A DNA stretch of 64,000 nt, taken from assembly GCF_030463535.1 (NCBI RefSeq), contig NC_132895.1, forward strand, positions 140,001 through 204,000. The letters are read 5' to 3'. Every line of letters begins with the position of its first letter. Positions within the stretch are counted from its first letter, which is position 1. Below the pieces are notes generated by a model, which worked only from the letters and a program-made list of their open reading frames with translations, was not told the DNA's origin and made no database searches. Source of the stretch: Salminus brasiliensis. Its lineage: Eukaryota > Chordata > Actinopteri > Characiformes > Bryconidae. The position numbers were made by a program, and so were the translations under genes. Shown piece after piece: positions 10,425 through 23,800 of the stretch.

Positions 10425-12560
10425 ACTAACGCTACATTAACACTGTATTAACACTGCACTACACTAATACTCTACATTAACACTACACTAACACTACATT
10501 AACACTGCACTACACTAATGCTCTACATTAACACTACATTAACACTACATCACTGCTACATTAACAGTACACTAACACTACATTAACACTACACTACACT
10601 AACACTACATTAACACTGCACTACACTAATACTCTACATTAACACTACACTAACACTACATTAACACTGCACTACACTAATACTCTACATTAACACTACA
10701 TTAACACTACATCACTGCTACATTAACAGTACACTAACACTACATTAACACTGCACTACACTAATACTCTACATTAACACTACACTAACACTACATTAAC
10801 ACTACACTACACTAACACTACATTAACACTGCACTACACTAATACTCTACATTAACACTACACTAACACTACATTAACACTGCACTACACTAATACTCTA
10901 CATTAACACTACATTAACACTACATCACTGCTACATTAACAGTACACTAACACTACATTAACACTGCACTACACTAATACTCTACATTAACACTACACTA
11001 ACACTACATTAACACTACACTACACTAACACTACATTAACACTGCACTACATTAATACTCTACATCAACACTACACTAACACTACATTAACACTACACTA
11101 CACTAACACTACATTAACACTACACTACACTAACACTACATTAACACTGCACTACACTAATACTCTACATTAACACTACATTAACACTACATCACTGCTA
11201 CATTAACAGTACACTAACACTACATTAACACTACATCACTGCTACATTAACAGTACACTAACACTACATTAACACTACATCACTGCTACATTAACAGTAC
11301 ACTAACACTACATTAACACTACATTACTGCTACATTAACAGTACACTAACACTACATTAACACTACATTACTGCTACATTAACAGTACACTAACACTACA
11401 TTAACACTACATCACTGCTACATTAACAATACACTAACGGAACATTAACACTACATTAATGCTACATTAACAGTACATGAATGCTACATTAATGTTAGAT
11501 AAACACTACATTAACACTACATTAACACTACATTAATGCTACATTAACAGTACACTAGCACTACAATAACAGTACGATAATGCTACATTAACGCTACATT
11601 AATGCTACATAAACACTACATTAATGCTACATTAACACTACATTAATGCTACATTAACACTACATTAATGCTACATTAACAGTATACTAATGCTACATAA
11701 ACACTACATTAACACTACACTAACACTACAATAACGCTACATTAACACTACATTAATGCTACATTAACAGTACACTAGCACTACATTAACACTACATTAA
11801 TGCTACATTAACACTACATTAATGCTACATTAACAGTACACTAGCACTACATTAACAGTATGATAACGCTACATTAACACTACATTAATGCTACATTAAC
11901 AGTACATTAATGCTATATTAACACTACATTAACAGTACACTAATGCTACATTAACACTACATTAATGCTACATTAATGCTACAGTAACAGTAAATTAACA
12001 GTACACTAACAGTACACTAACACTACATTAACACTACATTAGCACTACAATAACACTACATTAATGCTATATTAACAGTAAATGAACAGTACACTCACAC
12101 TACATTAACGCTACATTAACAGTACACTAACACTACATTAACACTACATTACTGCTACATTAACAGTACACTAATGCTACATTAACACTACATTAGTGCT
12201 ACACTAACAGTACACTAACGCTACATTAACACCACATTACTGCTACATTACCAGTACAATAACACTACATTACTGCTACATTAACAGTACACTAACACTA
12301 CATTAACACTACATTACTGCTACATTAACAGTACACTAATGCTACATTAACACTACATTAGTGCTACACTAACAGTACACTAACGCTACATTAACACCAC
12401 ATTACTGCTACATTAACAGTACAATAACACTACATTAATGCTACATTAACACTACATTAACAATACACTAATGCAACATTAACACTACATTAATGCTACA
12501 TTAACAGTAAATTAACAGTACACTAACACTACACTAACACTACATTAACAGTACACTAAT
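10425..12560. repeat. Minisatellite with an 11-bp core (cactacattaa)
   Basis: About 2.1 kb of cactacattaa units mixed with cactgcactacactaat, cagtacactaa and tgctacattaa variants. In the 5' half longer blocks recur (for example tactctacattaacactac about every 60-130 bp), showing higher-order duplication; the 3' half is more irregular. The plus strand is G-poor. Confidence 0.95.
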
Positions 12561-12702
12561 TTAGAGGTATCTTTAAATTATGAATCTATTCAATCTAGCT
12601 GAGGTTATTCTTAAGTAAACACCAAAGCACTTTTGTAAGTCGCTCTGGAGAAGAGTGTCTGCTAATTGCCTTAAATGTAAATGTAAATGTGTCGCTACTT
12701 GA

Positions 12703-13022
12703 CTATGAGGGTGAACACTCGCAGGGAATGGCTCGATGCGAGAACATTTATTAGAACAATAAACGGGGTAAACACAAGAAAAAACAGTAAATTTACAGGG
12801 AAAAAGAATAAAACGAAATATAACCGTGACAACGAAACTTGGGCAAATCATAAGACGCACACCTGAGGCTAGAGGGAATCCAGGAGCTAGGCTAGCGTGC
12901 CGGGAATGAGTGGGAAGAATAACGCTAACCAAGACCTACAGGCAGTGCCTGGGGAAACTAGGAAAACCCAAAGCTGCGCTCGTCAGGCGCTAGGGAACTT
13001 ACGTGACTAGAGAGCTGAGAGA
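12703..13022. mobile_element. Second, partial copy of the 4286-5038 dispersed element
   Basis: It aligns by eye with 4307-4635: tgagggtgaacactcgcagg, a cgagaacatttatta-like segment, ataacgctaaccaagacc, gtcaggcgct and agagctgagag, in the same order and orientation. It is bounded by two minisatellites. No coding sequence. Confidence 0.7.
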
Positions 13023-13079
13023 TCAGCTGCTGATCAGCTGCTGAACCCATCCATGAATGGTGCTACAAAAGAGAACCTG

Positions 13080-16000
13080 GATAGAGGTGGTGAGGGTAAG
13101 TGATGTGATGGTGAGAGATGGTGAGAGATGGTGAAGGTGGTGAGGGTGAGTGATGTGATGGTGAGAGATGGTGAGAGACGGTGAAGGTGGTGAGGGTGAG
13201 TGATGTGATGGTGAGAGATGGTGAAGGTGGTGAGGGTGAGTGATGTGATGGTGAGAAATGGTGAAGGTGGTGAGGGTAAGTGATGTGATGGTGAGAGATG
13301 GTGAAGGTGGTGAGGGTGAGTGATGTGATGGTGAGAGATGGTGAGAGATGGTGAAGGTGGTGAGGGTGAATGATGTGATGGTGAGAGATGGTGAGAGATG
13401 GTGAAGGTGGTAAGGGTGAGTGATGTGATGGTGAGAGATGGTGAAGGCAAAGGTGGTGAGGGTGAGTGATGTGATGGTGAGAGATGGTGAAGGTGGTGAG
13501 GGTGAGTGATGTGATGGTGAGAAATGGTGAAGGTGGTGAGGGTAAGTGATGTGATGGTGAGAGATGGTGAAGGTGGTGAGGGTGAGTGATGTGATGGTGA
13601 GAGATAGTAAGAGATGGTGAAGGTGGTGAGGGTGAGTGATGTGATGGTGAGAGATGGTGAGAGATGGTGAAGGTGGTGAGGGTAAGTGATGTGATGGTGA
13701 GAGATGGTGAAGGTGGTGCGGGTGAGTGATGTGATGGTGAGAAATGGTGAAGGTGGTGCGGGTGAGTGATGTGATGGTGAGAAATGGTGAAGGTGGTGAG
13801 GGTGAGTGATGTGATGGTGAGAGATAGTAAGAGATGGTGAAGGTGGTGAGGGTGAGTGATGTGATGGTGAGAGATGGTGAAGGTGGTGCGGGTGAGTGAT
13901 GTGATGGTGAGAAATGGTGAAGGTGGTGAGGGTGAGTGATGTGATGGTGAGAGATAGTAAGAGATGGTGAAGGTGGTGAGGGTGAGTGATGTGATGGTGA
14001 GAGATGGTGAGAGATGGTGAAGGTGGTGAGGGTAAGTGATGTGATGGTGAGAGATGGTGAAGGTGGTGAGGGTGAGTGATGTGATGGTGAGAGATGGTGA
14101 AGGTGGTGAGGGTGAGTGATGTGATGGTGAGAAATGGTGAAGGTGGTGAGGGTGAGTGATGTGATGGTGAGAAATGGTGAAGGTGGTGCGGGTGAGTGAT
14201 GTGATGGTGAGAAATGGTGAAGGTGGTGAGGGTGAGTGATGTGATGGTGAGAGATAGTAAGAGATGGTGAAGGTGGTGAGGGTGAGTGATGTGATGGTGA
14301 GAGATGGTGAAGGTGGTGCGGGTGAGTGATGTGATGGTGAGAAATGGTGAAGGTGGTGAGGGTGAGTGATGTGATGGTGAGAGATAGTAAGAGATGGTGA
14401 AGGTGGTGAGGGTGAGTGATGTGATGGTGAGAGATGGTGAAGGTGGTGCGGGTGAGTGATGTGATGGTGAGAAATGGTGAAGGTGGTGAGGGTGAGTGAT
14501 GTGATGGTGAGAGATAGTAAGAGATGGTGAAGGTGGTGAGGGTGAGTGATGTGATGGTGAGAGATGGTGAAGGTGGTGCGGGTGAGTGATGTGATGGTGA
14601 GAAATGGTGAAGGTGGTGAGGGTGAGTGATGTGATGGTGAGAGATAGTAAGAGATGGTGAAGGTGGTGAGGGTGAGTGATGTGATGGTGAGAGATGGTGA
14701 GAGATGGTGAAGGTGGTGAGGGTGAGTGATGTGATGGTGAGAGATGGTGAAGGTGGTGAGGGTGAGTGATGTGATGGTGAGAGATGGTGAAGGTGGTGAG
14801 GGTGAGTGATGTGATGGTGAGAGATGGTGAAGGTGGTGAGGGTGAGTGATGTGATGGTGAGAAATGGTGAGAGATGGTGAAGGTGGTGAGGGTGAGTGAT
14901 GTGATGGTGAGAGATGGTGAGAGATGGTGAAGGTGGTGAGGGTAAGTGATGTGATGGTGAGAGATGGTGAAGGTGGTGAGGGTGAGTGATGTGATGGTGA
15001 GAAATGGTGAAGGTGGTGAGGGTGAGTTATGTGATGGTGAGAGATAGTAAGAGATGGTGAAGGTGGTGAGGGTGAGTGATGTGATGGTGAGAGATGGTGA
15101 AGGTGGTGCGGGTGAGTGATGTGATGGTGAGAAATGGTGAAGGTGGTGAGGGTGAGTGATGTGATGGTGAGAGATAGTAAGAGATGGTGAAGGTGGTGAG
15201 GGTGAGTGATGTGATGGTGAGAGATGGTGAGAGATGGTGAAGGTGGTGAGGGTGAGTGATGTGATGGTGAGAGATGGTGAAGGTGGTGAGGGTGAGTGAT
15301 GTGATGGTGAGAGATGGTGAAGGTGGTGAGGGTGAGTGATGTGATGGTGAGAGATGGTGAAGGTGGTGAGGGTGAGTGATGTGATGGTGAGAAATGGTGA
15401 GAGATGGTGAAGGTGGTGAGGGTGAGTGATGTGATGGTGAGAGATGGTGAAGGTGGTGAGGGTGAGTGATGTGATGGTGAGAGATGGTGAGAGATGGTGA
15501 AGGTGGTGAGGGTAAGTGATGTGATGGTGAGAGATGGTGAAGGTGGTGAGGGTGAGTGATGTGATGGTGAGAGATGGTGAAGGTGGTGAGGGTGAGTGAT
15601 GTGATGGTGAGAAATGGTGAAGGTGGTGAGGGTAAGTGATGTGATGGTGAGAGATGGTGAAGGTGGTGAGGGTGAGTAATGTGATGGTGAGAGATGGTGA
15701 AGGTGGTGAGGGTGAGTGATGTGATGGTGAGAAATGGTGAAGGTGGTGAGGGTGAGTGATGTGATGGTGAGAAATGGTGAAGGTGGTGAGGGTGAGTGAT
15801 GTGATGGTGAGAGATGGTGAAGGTGGTAAGGGTGAGTGATGTGATGGTGAGAGATGGTGAAGGTGGTGAGGGTGAGTGATGTGATGGTGAGAGATGGTGA
15901 GAGATGGTGAAGGTGGTGAGGGTGAGTGATGTGATGGTGAGAGATGGTGAAGGTGGTGAGGGTGAGTGATGTGATGGTGAGAAATGGTGAAGGTGGTGAG

Positions 16001-16965
16001 GGTGAGTGATGTGATGGTGAGAGATAGTAAGAGATGGTGAAGGTGGTGAGGGTGAGTGATGTGATGGTGAGAGATGGTGAAGGTGGTGCGGGTGAGTGAT
16101 GTGATGGTGAGAAATGGTGAAGGTGGTGAGGGTGAGTGATGTGATGGTGAGAGATAGTAAGAGATGGTGAAGGTGGTGAGGGTGAGTGATGTGATGGTGA
16201 GAGATGGTGAAGGTGGTGCGGGTGAGTGATGTGATGGTGAGAAATGGTGAAGGTGGTGAGGGTGAGTAATGTGATGGTGAGAGATAGTAAGAGATGGTGA
16301 AGGTGGTGAGGGTGAGTGATGTGATGGTGAGAGATGGTGAGAGATGGTGAAGGTGGTGAGGGTAAGTGATGTGATGGTGAGAGATGGTGAAGGTGGTGAG
16401 GGTGAGTGATGTGATGGTGAGAGATGGTGAAGGTGGTGAGGGTGAGTGATGTGATGGTGAGAAATGGTGAAGGAGGTGAGGGTGAGTGATGTGATGGTGA
16501 GAAATGGTGAAGGTGGTGAGGGTGAGTGATGTGATGGTGAGAAATGGTGAAGGTGGTGAGGGTGAGTGATGTGATGGTGAGAGATGGTGAGAGATGGTGA
16601 AGGTGGTAAGGGTGAGTGATGTGATGGTGAGAGATGGTGAAGGTGGTGCGGGTGAGTGATGTGATGGTGAGAAATGGTGAAGGTGGTGAGGGTGAGTGAT
16701 GTGATGGTGAGAGATAGTAAGAGATGGTGAAGGTGGTGAGGGTGAGTGATGTGATGGTGAGAGATGGTGAGAGATGGTGAAGGTGGTGAGGGTGAGTGAT
16801 GTGATGGTGAGAGATGGTGAGAGATGGTGAAGGTGGTGAGGGTGAGTGATGTGATGGTGAAGATGGTAAGGGTGAAGGTGGTGAAGGTGATTGATGTGAT
16901 GGTGAGAGATTTTAAGGGTAAAGGTGGTGAAGGTGATTGATGTGATGGTGAGAGATGGTGAAGGT
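13080..16965. repeat. Minisatellite of 40- and 50-bp units (ggtgagggtgagtgatgtga core)
   Basis: About 3.9 kb built from 10-bp modules in a 40-bp order; an optional extra gagatggtga or gagatagtaa module gives 50 bp. A 130-bp higher-order repeat (40+50+40) is visible from the ggtggtgcgg marker at 14181, 14311, 14441 and 14571. The plus strand is almost C-free and rich in GG runs. The 648-residue minus-strand open frame (15027-16973, Ser/Pro/His/Thr-rich) is produced by the repeat and is not a gene. Confidence 0.96.
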
Positions 16966-19921
16966 GGAGGCAAGCACTGGACTGGTCATACTGGAGTCTA
17001 ATGAGCCTCTGGGAGGCTGTTATATAGCTGTGTGTTTATGAGGCAGTTTTACCATAAAGTCTCATTTACAGTCTCCTCCTGCTCCCAGTTTCCTCCATAC
17101 TGCTGAGATTTATTCTGAATAAACACTGCAGCTGTAAAGCGATAGCGGTCCGAATGCACGACAGATAGGTATAAGTGCCTGTGCTTCAGAAACTGCTGGC
17201 ATTTCCCCATAAACCTTCAGATACCTGTACACCTTTATTACCCAGCATTGCCCACATAAACTGATCCTTTAATAACAATAATGACTTATAATTACCATAG
17301 CAATTACTAATAGTTATAATAAACGTTGACATTTATGAACAGAACAAACTGTAATATTCAGAGTTGAGACTGGAAAATCTGTGCTGTAATAAAAACTAAT
17401 AAAGAATGTGGGTACAGCAGCGGAGCTGACCTGAACACACTGGTACGTGCAAGGAACCTTGGGGTGTCCTAGAGGTTCCAGATGGTTCAGTTCTTGGCAG
17501 TGAACAACGGTGTAGAGGCTCCTTAAGTACCCCCAGTCCCAGGTGAAACACATGAACCAAACAATGAACATGAATCGACTCAAACAAACAGGAAGTCCTT
17601 ATTTGGGCCTGTGGGCGATGGCTCGGGATCGCTCCGGGGGAGGGCAAGATACTGAGTGCCTGACAGTAACACGCTGTTATTGAGCTACACACCCCAGTCG
17701 ACACTGGGGTAAACAGAAATTAAAGACTGATTAGTGTCTTAACTTTCTCTAGATACTACTACTACTAATAATAATAATAATAATCTGATTCTGAATAATA
17801 ATAATATTAACAACAGTATCATGTTTTTGCATCAATCTCCCTCCAAATGGGGTTCAAGACTGGTTTGTGTTCACTAGACTCTTGACTCTTTATATGCATG
17901 CGGGACAAGGCATTGGCTGTGGTGTTGCAAAAATGTGAAATGTTTGTGAAAAGAAAGACGGGGGTTTAATTGCTTAACTGATTGAAAATATTCAAGGTTT
18001 CTATGATCTGTGAGTATGAGAAAGGGATTGGCTAGCACCCTCTAGCCAATGACGCCACTCCTTTAAAGCTAGTGTATTGTTCCTATGCCTCAATGTATCT
18101 CAGCAAAGGATAGTTTAACACTACAGGGAATAATACATTGTGTACCATCATTTAATGAATACTTTTCAAAATATGTCGTGTGTTTTTTTTAAATGTCAAT
18201 ATTAAAATTTAATTCTGTATGTATAATTTCAAAACATGGTCAGTTTTAACAATATATATTTTTCAGAAACGATCAACTCTGAATTATACTTGTATGTCTT
18301 TTAAAATATATGAATTGTATTTAAATATTTTTCAAAATATGTAAGGATTGAGATTAAATGTAATTCAATTTGAAATATAGATTTAACTCTGGTAGACGTT
18401 GGTAATGTGCTGTAAACAGTGAGGAGTCTGCACGGGTTTGAAAGAGAAAGCGCTGTGTTCAGGATGTTCCTCCACTTCACTAGATCACTGATGACAGTTT
18501 TAGATCAGCAGATCCAGAGTTTCACTGCAAAACATGAACATTCAGTTCCTCACCATGGGGTGAACGCATCACCGTCTTCATCTTCTTCATCATCATCAGC
18601 AGCAGCAGCAGCAGCTCCTTTGTTTTTTTAACAGGGGGGCGATTATTTACGAGAGCAAATGTTCCACTGAAGTCATAAATGAAAATGTGAGATGAGGAGA
18701 AACAGAACTGATCGGCAGTTTGTTTGTGTTTGAATATCTGAGGTGTGATGAGTGTGTGCTGCGGAGAGAGAGGGTGGAGAGACCTCTGAAAGTAAAGGTG
18801 TTTTATGAGGTTCTCTGTCACCTGTCTGATTCTCGGTCACCTGTGTGTAGATGATTAACTCCAGCAGAGCAGTAAAGCTGCAGATTATGGACAGGCTGAT
18901 CATGTCGGGTTGTAAAGATCTGTGGTTTATGGTTCTCTGTGAGGTCTCATCTTGACACAATTTGCATGCAGGTCTTCGTTCCTGCTCTTCTGACCCAGCG
19001 GCTCTTTTTTGAGAGGGTTCTAACTGACATGGGGAACCTATCATATCTACTTTTACAGGTTTGGTTCTGTTTTACATTCATATCTCACAGAATGCATTTA
19101 TCCAGTCTAGAACATTTTTAGAATAACAGGAAGAACCTACTTGTTGATCATCTCAATAACGGTTCCTCAGCGGTTCTCTGATTATCCTCAGTTAATCCTG
19201 CTGGTAATTATTACAATCTCTCAGTTCAGGGAATCAGCTCTAACGAGCCACCGCCAGCCTCAGTCCCAAAACTACACAGTTCTGTGTCGGCAGTCTGGGA
19301 CTGAAGGGGCTGATGATGTTGTATAGATCAATCTTCTAAATAAACAAACAAGTAAACAACTGAGTCTCTGTGTGTGTGTATGTTTAATTCATGTGTTTAT
19401 GTTTCAGTCATCAAGCCATATTACGTTTAATTACTTTTTGCCAAATTTATCAAATTAAACAACAAAAAAAGAAAGAAATGTAGATATGTTGTTTTACTAG
19501 TTTTAAAGTAAGTAAATAAATAGTCCAAACTATTTAAACACTTAAAATAATAACAGCATACTTTATAAACACATTTAATGATTTATTATCAAACTGATAT
19601 TTACTCCAGTTATTTAGATTTCTTAAAAGAAAGGCAACCCATTTTTATTATAGCAACATTTCTTGAGTAATATATATATATTTAAGATTTCATCAGTCAC
19701 ACAAAACTCCCATACATCCTGAAACTGTGACACGATATAAAGAAAGATGGTCAGATTCACATTCTGGAGAAAAAAGTGAAGAAACATCAGAAATGGAGAT
19801 ACAAGGTTTAACGGGTGAAATGTAAGAGAGCACTTCTGGAATGTGTATCAGTTTATTTATTTAACTGTTTACTGAAGATAAACCTATTTATTTCTCATAG
19901 GTTCTTTATTTAAAATGAGGT
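16966..19921. other. Stretch without a supportable gene; microsatellites
   Basis: No recognisable coding exon. Short (act)n/(aat)n runs occur at about 17756-17783 and a (tca)n(gca)n run at 18573-18617. A hydrophobic minus-strand stretch near 18840-18905 (MISLSIICSFTALLELII) looks like a membrane segment but has no supported gene context. An aataaa lies at about 19338. The segment around 17400-17720 may be an old dispersed repeat. Confidence 0.45.
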
Positions 19922-20287
19922 TGTCACGGCCTGGTGGAGTTCGGAGGCGGAGGGGGAGGCGGAGGGGGAGGCAGAGGGGGAGGCGTATTTATTAAAAAAA
20001 GGGAAACAAAACAGAACAAACAGGATAAGCAAACCTTACAAGCACTAAAACTAACAAACAGACAGAACCAGACCAAGCCAAAAAAAACGCCAACTGACAT
20101 GGAAACATACATTTAACACAAGAACAGACAAAGCAAGGCTGGAACACAGACAGAGAGGAGCACATGGAGCTAACAAGGGGGTGTGGCTAGGACAGAGACA
20201 CAGGTGGGAACATTAAGGAACAGGCGGGACTAGAAAGACAAAAACAAACAGAGCCAGGTGAGGTCAGACACAGACACAGGCATGACA
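19922..20287. mobile_element. Short element with TGTCACGG...GGCATGACA ends
   Basis: The ends tgtcacggcctgg and ggcatgaca form short imperfect inverted repeats similar to the TGTCATG end at 4286. The 5' part holds a gga-ggc rich tract (about 19937-19985), and the rest is A-rich with no coding potential. The flanks share gagg, a possible target duplication that I cannot confirm. Likely a non-autonomous transposon or solo terminal repeat. Confidence 0.5.
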
Positions 20288-20333
20288 GAGGCAGGATTTA
20301 CAGTAAAACCAGCAAAGCAAATAGAAACAACAG

Positions 20334-20382
20334 CAATAATAATAATAATAATAATAATAATAATCAGAAGAAGAAGAAGAAA
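20334..20382. repeat. (AAT)n then (AAG)n microsatellite
   Basis: About ten aat triplets followed by about five aag triplets. Confidence 0.95.
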
Positions 20383-20512
20383 GGCTGGTGTTTGGTGACA
20401 GAAATAAGCACACATTATATAAAGATATAAAACAGGGCTGTGAGGTTCAAAATAATTTACACTTAAACTCTATTCACACCCAGCTTTAACTATTTAATAA
20501 CACACACACACA

Positions 20513-20649
20513 TTATAACACATACACATTCTTTATATTTCGTGTTACAGGTAATGATGATGGTGGTGAAGGTAAGGATGGTGGTGATGGTGGTGGTGGT
20601 GATGATGATGATGATGGTGATCGGTTCTTCAGAAGAGGCCCAAGCTGCT
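20513..20649 (-). CDS. Candidate last exon of the CD2/SLAM-like gene
   Basis: This is an inference. On the minus strand a good acceptor (catttctccttcag) ends at 20650. If joined to the phase-1 donor of the exon ending at 27663, the frame continues as EQLGPLLKNRS, a Ser/Pro-rich stretch encoded by a TCA/CCA microsatellite, then VTRNIKNVYVL and a TAA at 20513-20515. The join would turn the upstream CVY into VYEQL, a YxxL-type tyrosine motif typical of signalling tails. An ATTAAA-type poly(A) signal lies just downstream (20493-20498 on the plus strand). The Ser/Pro stretch is low complexity, so the frame could be chance. Confidence 0.35.
20554..20621. repeat. (GAT/GGT)n trinucleotide microsatellite
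   Basis: Runs of gat and ggt triplets, overlapping the candidate terminal exon. A separate (AC)n tract lies at about 20716-20743. Confidence 0.9.
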
Positions 20650-20716
20650 CTGAAGGAGAAATGTCAGACTAAAGAGAATAAATCACTTTACACATAAACA
20701 CTTCTGCCTTCTTCAT

Positions 20717-20747
<31 letters not shown>

Positions 20748-20859
20748 ACTAGTACTGAGGTAGCATTTCAGAGGAATTAAAATCTAAGTCAACTTTCAAA
20801 TATAAAGATTTAAAGATTTCAGTATACGGTTCCTACACACCTTCACCAATAATAACACT

Positions 20860-23800
20860 TTTATTCAGTATGAAGTTCTAATAACATCAATATCCAGTAT
20901 GAAGCTCTAATAGCATTATTATCCAGTATGAAGCTCTAATAGCATTAATATCCAGTATGAAGCTCTAATAGCATTAATATCCAGTATAAAGTTCTAATAA
21001 CATTAATATCCAGTATAAAGCTCTAATAGCATTAATATCCAGTATGAAGTTCTAATATCATTAATATCCAGTATGAAGTTCTAATAACATCAATATCCAG
21101 TATGAAGCTCTAATAGCATTAATATCCAGTATGAAGCTTTAATAGCATTAATATCCAGTATGAAGTTCTAATAACATTAATATCCAGTATGAAGCTCTAA
21201 TATCATTAATATCCAGTATGAAACTCTAATATCATTAATATCCAGTTTAAAGCTCTAATATCATTCATATTCAGTATGAAGTTCTAATAACAATAATATC
21301 CAGTATGAAGCTCTAATAACATTAATATCCAGTATGAAGCTCTAATAACATTAATATTCACTATGAAGTTCTAATATCATTAATATCCAGTATGAAACTC
21401 TAACATCATTAATATCCAGTATAAAGCTCTAATATCATTCATATTCAGTATGAAGTTCTAATAACATTAATATCCAGTATGAAGCTCTAATATCATTAAT
21501 ATCCAGTGTGAAGTTATAATAACATTAATATCCAGTATGAAGTTATAATAACATTAATATCCAGTATGAAGTTATAATAACATTAATATCCAGTATGAAG
21601 TGCTGATAACATTAATACCCAGTATGAAGTTCTAATAACATTAATATCTAGTATGAAACTCTAATATCATTAATATCCAGTATGAAGCTCTAATAACATT
21701 AATATCCAGTATAATGCTCTAATAACATTAATATCCAGTTAGAAGCTATAATGACATTAATATTCAGTATGAAGCTCTAATAACATTAATATCCAGTATG
21801 AAGTTCTAATAACATTAATATCCAGTATAAAGCTCTAATAAGATTAATATTCAGTATGAAGCCCTAATAACATTAATATCCAGTATGAAGTTATAATAAC
21901 ATTACTATCCAGTATGAAGTGCTAATAACATTAATACCCAGTATGAAGTTCTAAGATCATTCATATCCAGTGTAAAGCTTTAATAACATTAATATCCAGT
22001 ATGAAGTTCTAATAACATCAATATCCAGAATGAAGCTCTAATAACATTAATATCCAGTATGAAGTTCTAATATAATTTATATCCAGTATGAAACTCTAAT
22101 ATCATTCATATCCAGTATGAAGTTCTAATAACATTATTATCCAGTATGAAGTTCTAATATCATTAATATCCAGTATGAAGTTCTAATATCATTAATATCC
22201 AGTATGAAACTCTAATATCATTAATATCCAGTTTAAAGCTCTAATATCATTCATATTCAGTATGAAGTTCTAATAACATTAATATCCAGTATGAAGCTCT
22301 AATATCATTAATATCCAGTATGAAGCTCTAATAACATTAATATCCAGTATAAAGCTCTAATAACATTAATATCCAGTTAGAAGCTCTAATAACATTAATA
22401 TCCAGTTAGAAGCTATAATGACATTAATATTCAGTATGAAGCTCTAATAACATTAATATCCAGTATGAAGTTCTAATAACATTAATACCCAGTATGAAGT
22501 TCTAATGACATTAATATCCAGTATAAAGCTCTAATAACATTAATATTCAGTATGAAGCACTAATAACATTAATATCCAGTATGAAGTTCTAATAACATTA
22601 CTATCCAGTATGAAGTGCTAATAACATTAATACCCAGTATGAAGTTCTAAGATCATTCATATCCAGTGTAAAGCTTTAATAACATTAATATCCAGTATGA
22701 AGTTCTAATAACATCAATATCCAGAATGAAGCTCTAATAACATTAATATCCAGTATGAAGTTCTAATATAATTTATATCCAGTATGAAACTCTAATATCA
22801 TTCATATCAAGTATGAAGTTCTAATAACATTATTATCCAGTATGAAGTTCTAATATCATTAATATCCAGTATGAAACTCTAATATCATTAATATCCAGTT
22901 TAAAGCTCTAATATCATTCATATTCAGTATGAAGTTCTAATAACATTAATATCCAGTATGAAGCTCTAATAACATTAATATCCAGTATAAAGCTCTAATA
23001 ACATTAATATCCAGTTAGAAGCTCTAATAACATTAATATCCAGTTAGAAGCTATAATGACATTAATATTCAGTATGAAGCTCTAATAACATTAATATCCA
23101 GTATGAAGTTCTAATAACATTAATACCCAGTATGAAGTTCTAATAACATTAATATCCAGTATAAAGCTCTAATAACATTAATATTCAGTATGAAGCTCTA
23201 ATAACATTAATATCCAGTATGAAGTTCTAATAACATTACTATCCAGTATGAAGTGCTAATAACATTAATACCCAGTATGAAGTTCTAAGATCATTCATAT
23301 CCAGTGTAAAGCTTTAATAACATTAATATCCAGTATGAAGTTCTAATAACATCAATATCCAGAATGAAGCTCTAATAACATTAATATCCAGTATGAAGTT
23401 CTAATATAATTTATATCCAGTATGAAACTCTAATATCATTCATATCCAGTATGAAGTTCTAATAACATTATTATCCAGTATGAAGTTCTAATATCATTAA
23501 TATCCAGTATGAAACTCTAATATCATTAATATCCAGTTTAAAGCTCTAATATCATTCATATTCAGTATGAAGTTCTAATAACATTAATATCCAGTATGAA
23601 GCTCTAATATCATTAATATCCAGTATGAAGCTCTAATAACATTAATATCCAGTATGAAACTCTAATAACATTAATATTAAGTATGAAGCTATAATAACAT
23701 TAATATCCAGTATGAAGTTCTAATAACATTACTATCCAGTATGAAGTGCTAATAACATTAATACCCAGTATGAAGTTCTAATAACATTAATATCCAGTAT

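Noticed and set aside
15027-16973. 648-residue minus-strand frame rich in Ser, Pro, His and Thr
   Set aside because: Produced by the 40/50-bp minisatellite; begins and ends with the array.
18673-19044. Minus-strand frame with a membrane-like segment and a GTGACC donor, possibly a receptor exon; an atttgcat octamer lies nearby
   Set aside because: No extracellular exon, no phase-consistent join to the CD2/SLAM-like gene and no homology that I recognise.
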